From the NCBI GenBank assembly GCA_001986395.2, contig MQVO02000009.1, positions 310,001-374,000 on the forward strand: a stretch of DNA of 64,000 nucleotides. The letters are read 5' to 3'. The DNA comes from Irpex lacteus. Its lineage: Eukaryota > Basidiomycota > Agaricomycetes > Polyporales > Irpicaceae. The position numbers and the translations under genes were made by a program. The notes beneath the pieces are model-generated. The model did not search any database, had not been told where the DNA came from, and worked only from the letters and a program-made list of their open reading frames with translations. This document shows positions 58,701-64,000 of the stretch, piece by piece. Each line of letters begins with the position of its first letter. Positions within the stretch are counted from its first letter, which is position 1.

Positions 58701-59835
58701 AAACACAGTGAAACACCGAATGTGCCAAATAAGCGAGCTACAATAGACGTTAGCACATCAAGAGAAGAAGGTCCGGTGGGTTTTGTCTGGCATGATGAAA
58801 CATTCAGTTGTGCGTATGATAGTTTATTTGCTATTTTGTTAGACATACTACGTACTACACCCTTTGACTGGAGAAATATTGTAGAACTTGGTGGCGAATA
58901 CTTGCAAAGTTTTGATTTAACATTTAGTTCAGACGATAGTACAACTTTGGAAATGAAAAGACAAGCGGTTCGTCAATTGTTATGCAATGACTATCCCACT
59001 CAATTTCCATTGTCTAGAGATGGAGCAGATATACATGAGCTATGCTATTACATGTTAAACTTGGGAGGAGCATCAGGCAGAAGAGCTCTCTACTGTAAGA
59101 ATTGTAAGGAGGAGGTAAAGTCTAAAGTACTAAATCAATTCATGTTGCTGCACTGTACAGATGAAGTATGGAAAAAAAAAACAATAAGAGCAGGTTCTGC
59201 AGCAGGGCAAAGTATATCAAATTGGATGCATGCATTCTTCAATACCAAAACAAAGTCTAAGTGTTCAAGGTGTCAAAAGACACAAACTGAATATCGGTAT
59301 CAATACACTACGAAGATTCCATTCATACATATCCGATTAGATGATAAGCTGCCAGTACGATTTGAAAAACAAATTCAATTCAATGAAGATGTTTATCGAT
59401 TATCAGGCATTATTTACTTCGGTGGATTCCACTTTACCAGCCGAATCATTGATGTAGAAGGAAGAATTTGGTATAACGACGGAATTCAAACTGGATCAAA
59501 ATCAAGATATGAATCTCATATAGACATCATGCATTCGCAACTGCTACATACAGCACCTGGCCAAAGAAAAGCTGTAGTGGTCATTTACAATCTTATGACT
59601 ATATAGTTGTATAGTTTTGGGTGATAAAATGAGAAGGAAAAAACTCAGGAATCGTTACCTGCCACTTGATGGCCTCACTCCCACAAGTTTAACTGAGAAG
59701 TTACATTCTCAGCCAACGCGGAGTATATATGCACTATCAGGCGCCGTGCTAACCCTCTGCCAGGGTTACACTTTCCTGCCTTTTCGTTACCTTCATCACC
59801 ATTGAGATTATTGTGACGTTGACCTAGTAGCTAGT
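52055..59835 (+). mobile_element. Helitron, boundaries approximate
   Basis: Rolling-circle transposon defined by its Rep-helicase ORF and by an abrupt fall in G+C between about 52085 and 52140. A candidate 5' end is 52055 (A|TCTCTATATACTACTC, matching the A|TC rule). A candidate 3' end is CTAG|T at 59825-59828 or 59832-59835; a 7-bp-stem hairpin (59750-59768) lies upstream, but farther from these ends than the usual 10-12 nt. The termini are therefore inference. Only one copy is in the window. Confidence 0.6.
52809..59606 (+). CDS. Helitron Rep-helicase with chromodomain-like and USP-like domains
   Basis: Intronless, 2,265 codons. Order: CAVCG zinc motif (residue 5 on); Helitron-like N-terminal domain (PAMFPWLFPYGYGG, about 300); Rep HUH site HMH (544-546); Cys/His-rich zinc region (about 625-675); two catalytic tyrosines in YVTDYITK (735 and 739). 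Then a chromodomain-like segment from WDVEYIIKHEW to TWENLYTCDEL (about 911-970); an acidic Ser/Asp repeat tract; and a Pif1-like helicase with Walker A GMAGTGKS (Lys 1372) and Walker B FLDEVSM (1446-1447). The C-terminus resembles a ubiquitin-specific protease: Cys 2001 in FSCAYDSLF, CxxC pairs CKNC and CSRC, His 2208 in GGFHFTSR, and Asn/Asp 2223-2224 in WYNDG. Rep and helicase are certain; the chromo and protease calls rest on motifs. A TGA upstream may remove its natural N-terminus. Confidence 0.9.
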   Translation: MEKGCAVCGCMTAISRLSPLDEMKDYLHVLQRSHVTVKERRNENDPVEHIPGPVLANNCDSICTECAMSLKRKQMPRQALANGLWLGDVPPELAALSWMEQRLVARIVPSEALARVHMSNLYKIRCNVVCNAFPTEKIYHVLPPPKAELEDVLAVIFISPNAPLPADFQRTPLLVRRDRVARALEWLKRNHSDYKELQISYENLADYPEDVPPIAVDFHPSTHNSHLESTAVNETDDAYSTDKGDAPFIVHGLTSEQLTDLWDGDPRHLYLKTMDYFKKGNKALGIGKNSKIESIWKNPRLYPAMFPWLFPYGYGGLGNEKIQSDLKISDKIRKRLWLTYYDQRFQNDQFFSLIAFNHQQIKNSNDGGFLLAKKRNFKDIVNRIMNVNADTLDDLIRRTKDGLVTPETEEEINCFRILNDIDYVAASVDGSITNRRRMRNEIWSLTAYLGAPSWFITFAPADVNHPICLYFADTKQKYWPNIPTQNERIRLIASNPVAGARFFKFITEMFIKHVLGFNNNTDGLYGKTSGYYGTVEQQGRLTLHMHMLVWIQNSLTPQELRERIMNDKSDFQKRMVQYLEYCHQGEFTTGTMSELDEHIKTKYDDNPDEVHPTLTLPRQSKPFCDQKCMKCSTCVEALEWDRQRQRETDEILYASNIHKCFKNNCLSNKYRVCKARFPRELQAETAVDTESGALIMKKGEAWVNTFTPTLTYLLRCNTDVTSLQSGTALKSVIAYVTDYITKSPLRTHVIFDAVKTVFAKNMEEPVKGEERLKKGRSVITKVVNSLTAKSEIGSPMASMYLLGHSDHYTSHQFQRFYWKSYVNEVNSDWISEDSDDTKMNVDIKSPDDQDQKVVMIKNAEGIVGISPVLDYMFRPRKYESVNLYDWIRFSNKMKIGKSNTARAKRESERKWDVEYIIKHEWIVKSKEDSEKLMFLIQWQAGDTTWENLYTCDELQAMDDYLERVGVSHWSELPREQTEHSKVKATDDENKSDMSPNNDTNSESNSNSDTDSDSESGESSDTDTSSLSDVDSDSDGDSINQSKDVTANDDHYKQHLSESDYHRYADFLEEHPQYSTHKARLISETKGRVPDFVGGPLPRHDRGNREEYCMTMLTLFCPWRRGKDLKTSHQTWNETFEEYQFTDRQKEIMKFFNLRYECNDARDDFAAQRKAQQYDRNGWPQTLDDKTLEWLDNHDNTQSYTEFSSIVNEDENDTKFSESMLSSLRRMAETEELAEANGLLEDLTNINENMSKSLPSFVETADDAKFWHNTLIQTRDEILQKRHSKVLKQSKQPGNDGNEEDSEGSLKIVDESYFSRLYKPTKEEDRKLIKEICTSFTLNEEQDRAFRIVANHATLKNPSQLKMYLGGMAGTGKSQVIKALIQFFKSRNEEYRFTCIAPTGAAASLIGGSTYHSFLGMNTFNKEAEDRLSNLSEVKSHLRDVDYIFLDEVSMLDCRSLYSICKKMCKATSDEGNPFGGKNMILAGDFAQLPPAGSGKALYAAKVESIVHRTSSVLDQEASIGKALWHQFTTVVILRENMRQRSQSKDDAKFRTLLENLRYKACTKEDIEFLRQRIAGQSKDRPKWSDEQFRNVSVVCTYNAIRDKLNELGCVRLVKELGQPLQYFYSMDRLHTNTKERTRQAQQKNIDPLRRSNNLSVNDQYYLWNLPPSCTSHHPGKLPLCVGMPIMIKKNKATECSVTNGAEGIVVGWKSRAIDSEHDALEILFVKLTANPTPVQLPGLPENVVPIVAEPINIGCKIHDGRTIDITRTQVPVLLNFGMTDFASQGRTRKYNVVDIQNCKNHQAIYTCLSRGSSYEGTLIIQDFSTRHMTGGLDGYLRQEFRELELLDEITKLRFNRKLPAGVSGQTRSHLISSYRRKKGDKYNPKAMPEALKWTESEPYKLADPFDEAEWEIIDHKKVVENTATETDKVNKKSRNIRQANYVAAKGTTKLSQLSSTPKHVQHKRKHSETPNVPNKRATIDVSTSREEGPVGFVWHDETFSCAYDSLFAILLDILRTTPFDWRNIVELGGEYLQSFDLTFSSDDSTTLEMKRQAVRQLLCNDYPTQFPLSRDGADIHELCYYMLNLGGASGRRALYCKNCKEEVKSKVLNQFMLLHCTDEVWKKKTIRAGSAAGQSISNWMHAFFNTKTKSKCSRCQKTQTEYRYQYTTKIPFIHIRLDDKLPVRFEKQIQFNEDVYRLSGIIYFGGFHFTSRIIDVEGRIWYNDGIQTGSKSRYESHIDIMHSQLLHTAPGQRKAVVVIYNLMTI

Positions 59836-60069
59836 CGGCCTTGTTCAACATCTGTGTCGAAGATTGTATATATACAACATGTAATATAACGTTCTGTGCA
59901 TTCTACTTGCTGTTGTCCTCAAGTTGTGTATCATTCGGGGATCAACGTCGCCGCGAAAGTGCAGTGTTCAGCTGACAGCAACCACTTGGGCAGCTGCAGG
60001 AAAGACATAATAACATGGTTGACCCCGAACCCCTCGAAGACCGGGTTACTATTATTTCCATTCGACTAG
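59607..60069. other. Helitron 3' non-coding end and right flank
   Basis: Contains the hairpin TAACCCT-CTGCC-AGGGTTA (59750-59768) and CTAGTAGCTAG (59825-59835). Beyond about 59836 the sequence is flank and the 3' side of the LRR gene. No further gene recognised. Confidence 0.45.
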
Positions 60070-61299
60070 TTACGCATCCAATTCAGCCAAATCCGCCACA
60101 TAATTTGCTGCACCGCCCGTGATTGCACGAGGAGGACCCACACGCGTAAAGAGGCGGAATATACCACCCCCGCGCATAATGCTTTCTGGGGTGTTTTCAC
60201 CCGGGATAACTTCGTCGAATACCTGTGCGACAACACCGAACTTCGCAAAGACTTCCGAAGCAGGAGTCTCCACAGAGCACGAGTGAAGATTAACCTTCGA
60301 TATGGGTCTTTGATTGTCTTTTAGCGATTTGAGTACTTTCGCCAGGCGTCGCAGTCCGGACATTTGTTGGCCGTTCACTATGACAGGATGTGCGTAGGTC
60401 ATATTGGCTTCCCTGACATGCAGCGTTTCTATATTGCGGAAGTGCGACGTCTGATCGGCCATGAGACACTCCAGGAATGGAATGTAGGCGTAGCCAACTA
60501 CCGTGAGTCTCTTCAGTGTAGGGTTGGTGGCTACAAGGCTGCACAAATGCCGTACGAGACGTGCATCATTGGAGTCCGACTGCCTGAGCATGAGTTTTTC
60601 CAACCCGTCAAGAGAGAACCTGTGCGACAGAGCTGTCCATACTTCCAATATGTCGGTGACCGACGACCGAGGAACGTGAAGGGAAAGTTGAAGTTCATCG
60701 TGAGAATTCGACAAATGTGCTTCATGGCCTGTGGCCTTGACAATGTGATAGCGCGTCGATACTTGGAATTTGACCGATTGGAAGGTAATGGTCGACACTG
60801 CAAGGTTGTCGGCGATGAGGCGTAATAGCGGCTGGACCTTGACGATCCTCTCTTGCTCATCTGGTGTGCGAATATACACCACCAGTTTGGACAAGTTAGG
60901 GGTCTCGATCGAGGAGAAGAGACATTGCAGGTGGTATGGTGTGTCCTGAAGTTCCATATCCGTCAAGTTTGGTAGGCGAACTTTGGCTGTGAGCTCGGGT
61001 AGTGACGCTGGGTGGCCTGGTGTATCGCCAAGGAACATTACATTCGTCAGCACAAGCTTCGTGAGATTGGGGGACCTGAGTAGCACGTTCGTGGCGGCAC
61101 CTATGCTCATGTAATGGCTACCTTGACCTCTGCGCCGCTTGAACGTAATTTCTAGGACGAGAAGATTTGAGTAACATCCAGCCGACCACGGTATCACGTA
61201 GTGCTTGAGATGGAGGTATCGCAGCAGTGGGAAGACGGAATCTGGGTGTCCGATAATACCAGCGACTTCGGTATCTATGTCATCAGCAGGAAAAACCAT
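60070..61299 (-). CDS. Leucine-rich repeat protein of the F-box/LRR type, no F-box
   Basis: Single exon of 409 codons from ATG 61299. Irregular leucine-rich repeats run throughout (LRYLHLKHYVIPW, LTKLVLTNVMFLG, LTDMELQDTP, LSKLVVYI, LKRLTVVGY, IETLHVREAN), the pattern of the large basidiomycete F-box/LRR family. The usual N-terminal F-box and the WxxVCxxWR-like segment are missing, and no suitable upstream exon was seen before the transposase. It is therefore either an N-terminally truncated member or one starting with LRRs. It lies between the Helitron and the Plavaka element. Confidence 0.7.
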   Translation of the reverse strand: MVFPADDIDTEVAGIIGHPDSVFPLLRYLHLKHYVIPWSAGCYSNLLVLEITFKRRRGQGSHYMSIGAATNVLLRSPNLTKLVLTNVMFLGDTPGHPASLPELTAKVRLPNLTDMELQDTPYHLQCLFSSIETPNLSKLVVYIRTPDEQERIVKVQPLLRLIADNLAVSTITFQSVKFQVSTRYHIVKATGHEAHLSNSHDELQLSLHVPRSSVTDILEVWTALSHRFSLDGLEKLMLRQSDSNDARLVRHLCSLVATNPTLKRLTVVGYAYIPFLECLMADQTSHFRNIETLHVREANMTYAHPVIVNGQQMSGLRRLAKVLKSLKDNQRPISKVNLHSCSVETPASEVFAKFGVVAQVFDEVIPGENTPESIMRGGGIFRLFTRVGPPRAITGGAANYVADLAELDA

Positions 61300-61445
61300 C
61301 TGGGCTATTTAAGGGTTGGATAGCATTCACACGGCTATGCGGGACTTAGTATTGACTTATATTGACTCACTTTGGACTTACAAATCCTATCACGCACTAT
61401 CCTCGTCGTTGGTTAATTAGATGTTAAACTAGCGGAAAATTAAGA

Positions 61446-64000
61446 TTATAGAACTGTATGGTAACTGTGGCGATCTGTGAATGAGTTAACGAAGAAAGCT
61501 GGACAAAGGTCAAGCACATTCTCTGAGGAATATTCTCGAGAACAAACTGGACCGAAAGATGGGAATAGCTGTATACTACGCCGTATGTTATGTAATGGGA
61601 CGACGCTGGCCAGCGGCTGGCCGTTAGGGAGAAGTGCAGGCTTGATGCGATAGAGTAAGTGATGCGGTTGCGGTGTCCGAGGAAACGGTGTGAACCATTC
61701 GACGTATGCTAGATAACGAGGGGGTAGTGTACCGGGGGGAAAAAGTTGCGCTGCAACACGGGCGGGTAGGGCAAATATCACCTTTAGGCGTGCTACACGG
61801 TAACCTAATACAGAGACATGATGCGTGAGTCAAACATACGAGAGCAGTTGTAACATACCTGATACGCCAACATAATCCCCTGTTCCCCCGTTTACCAGCA
61901 CGGTATCAAACCGTGCTGGAAGAACACGATTCTGACTGTCGCGGCGTTCAGGGACTGCAACGGCAGTATCCAGCTCGTTCGACACAAGCCGGTGATGTTC
62001 TGAGCTGCCTAGCCAGAACTTTGCTTTATGATAGACCGGTAGAGTGCGACATGGGAGGTCGAGATGGGCTGCGCGATCGTTTACTTGGGCTTTCGTGAGG
62101 TGCGGATTAGAATGGCGGACAATGAACTCTGCGAGAGCATCCCGAAAGAGTGATGCGTGGTAGTCTCTGACTAGTTCTGTCAGAGGGACAGCCTTCCGAG
62201 ATGGATGCTTGGTCATTATGAGCCGTGGTGGAGGCAGCGGGAACAACGGCTGCTTAGTCGGAGGGGGACAGCACCCGTTCTTGCGCCATTGGACCAACTT
62301 TTCATGTTGGAGGATCTTCTCACGCCGCTCTAACCACCGTGTCATTTGCGGGAGTTCATTCCTATGATTTGTGGCATGGTACGCATCCTTCGCAAAGTCT
62401 ATATGAAGGCGCTCAGTGTATTCCGTATTGAAATTGTCGGCCGAACCGAGAGACTTGATGAGGGCGACATAATGACTGGCGAAATGCAACTTTGGTAGCT
62501 GCCAACTCTTTCGGATGCCTAGCTCAGTGAAAATAGCTTTGTTATCATGGAAACTCTGGAGAGCGTTGTGAAGGAGAATGAGGGAATCGGATGAATGGAC
62601 CGGGTACTGAGCAAGATAGAGAAAGTCTAGCAAAGCACGCGTAGCCTTGACAAGACGTACAGGTGACTGTCCTCCTGGAAGTGGCATGTCGATTATGACT
62701 CCGAGGATGATGCGGGCTAGATTGCTGTGTTCCTTGCCAGTTGGGCGTGAGAGATGGGTGAGACCTTTCCAGAAGTGGCGAACGCGAGAGTTTGGGGGCA
62801 GAGACCGGCAGCGAGCGTCCAGCTCATCATGATCAAACGATTTCTTTATCCAGTTCACAAGGTGTTTGATCAAGCCTTGGTAGAGTTGGTGCAGAATATC
62901 CGGGGGAATAGCGACGTAGATATCAGTGAACGGGAGATCTTCCCAATACGGATGAGGGATTAGCTTGATACCGGCCTCTTGGCAAGCACGGGCGAATTCG
63001 TTTGGATTGGTTTCATATGTGGCGAGCGCATCAAGGACTTTGCTGATGTCACGGAGGGGGTAGTCTAGGTCAAATCCTCCGAGTTCGTCGAAGGGCACAG
63101 TGCACCGAGGGCACTCGCCCATTTTGCAGCCCACAACAGCAATGTTTTCCATATAGTCACCCACATGTGCGGTGAAGATGGGGTGAACGCGACGAACAAC
63201 TCCGTCGCCACTGGACATGTGCAGCCCGTTCAGTCCAGCGTCGTGTAGAGGTCGCAATATCTCTCGCAGGGCAATGTGAAATATGTTTGCGACCATGCGC
63301 CGTTTCGCGGCCTGATTTGTAACGTGATCGAGACGAGTGGTGGGCAAGTATGCTAATAGGATTTGGGCTTGTTGTGACACCTTTCGGCGCAGCTCCTTCG
63401 GTATGTTACCAATAGTGAGGTAAACCGGATACATACTCTTGCCGCCAAAGAGCGTAACCTGAGTTTTGTCGGAGGCAATGATAATAGGAATGATGGTGGC
63501 ACCGGGACGTCTTGCCTCAAGTTTCTCCTGACCAACTACTATTAGCTTAGATATACATATATTGAATCTGTTTCTTACCTGCGTAGTCCACCACCACTTG
63601 CCAGTGTGCATATCGTGATAGAGACGAGTTTGTTGAGTCTCATCTGTGTAGTGTCGTTCGGGGGCAAACAGAAGGTACGGAGCAAAATCCTTCTCCGAGA
63701 ACAGAGCACGGACACAAGCAATGACATCTCGGTAATAGACGTCGAATTTCTCGCCGCTCAGCTCGATCTCTGCGCGTTGAAACCGTGGTCGACTAGACGG
63801 CAGCTGATTGTCGATGATACGGTTAAGCTCGCGTGAGTCCTTATATGAGAGTTCAAGCGCATCGCGAAGCTGTTGATACGTGAGTACTTTCAAACGTCGA
63901 ACTGCTACGGGTACTTACGCCAGGAATGCCTAGGAGATCAGATACCGCTGTCGAGCCCTGACCACGAAGTTTGGCCCATTTCGCGACCTTCCAGTCTATC
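61446..64000 (-). CDS. Plavaka (CACTA-like) transposase, 5' partial
   Basis: DDE-type transposase of the basidiomycete Plavaka group. Exons on the minus strand: 64000-63919 (DWKVAKWAKLRGQGSTAVSD), 63869-63579 (LSYKDSRELNRIID, FAPYLLFAPERHY, MHTGKWWWTTQ), 63527-61859 (ASDKTQVTLFGGKSMYPVYL, CPRCTVPFDELGGFDLDYPL, DILHQLYQGLIKHLVNWI, LHIDFAKDAYHATNHRNE) and 61804-61446 (RVARLKVIFALPARVAA, LAYVEWFTPFPRTPQPH, FVNSFTD). The conserved acidic residues in ASDKT and IPPDILHQL are retained, and no frameshift or premature stop was seen within the window. The N-terminal exons lie beyond the right edge. Terminal repeats were not found here. Confidence 0.9.

Overview
The window is nuclear DNA of a filamentous basidiomycete, most likely an Agaricomycete. 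The evidence is the dense set of short (about 48-65 nt) GT-AG introns, the pyrimidine-rich promoters, and families that are typical of mushroom-forming fungi: a DUF6589 protein, a Plavaka (CACTA-like) transposase, a TET/JBP-type 2OG-Fe(II) oxygenase and a Helitron. No tRNA, rRNA, CRISPR array or operon was seen. Exon models below were built by hand from splice sites; where stated, the joined exons give a whole number of codons.

Layout. 1-3.5 kb: the 3' part of a DUF6589 gene. 3.5-11.7 kb: a long stretch without a convincing gene. 11.7-29.9 kb: the housekeeping core. It holds a Ran1/Ksp1-like protein kinase, a polysaccharide deacetylase with an apparent frameshift, an F-box gene split by a small TA-flanked MITE, a Pho80/Pcl cyclin divergent from ribosomal protein L12, Got1, a membrane-anchored ubiquitin-like/BAG co-chaperone, and a Pbs2-type MAPKK divergent from the BAG gene. 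31-36 kb: an unidentified minus-strand gene region split by a 2.67-kb near-perfect palindrome. 36-40 kb: remnants, including a truncated upstream copy of the oxygenase gene and a dispersed repeat of about 60 bp in both orientations.

40-51.3 kb: a very compact group. It comprises a 1,464-residue TET/JBP-like oxygenase, a convergent multi-exon gene 48 bp away, a divergent gene with an acidic/basic N-terminus about 105 bp further on, and an F-box/nucleotidyltransferase-like gene. 52-59.8 kb: a Helitron, more A/T-rich than its flanks. Its 2,265-codon ORF carries HUH/two-Tyr Rep, a chromodomain-like segment, a Pif1-type helicase and a C-terminal USP-like cysteine protease domain; one in-frame TGA separates the N-terminal part. 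60-64 kb: an LRR protein without an F-box, then a Plavaka transposase running off the right edge.

The core carries stress signalling (Pbs2), translation, secretion and cell-cycle/phosphate genes. The flanks are transposon-rich and contain several visibly damaged genes. The most unusual items are the multidomain Helitron, the oxygenase cluster with its decayed copy and repeats, and the giant palindrome.
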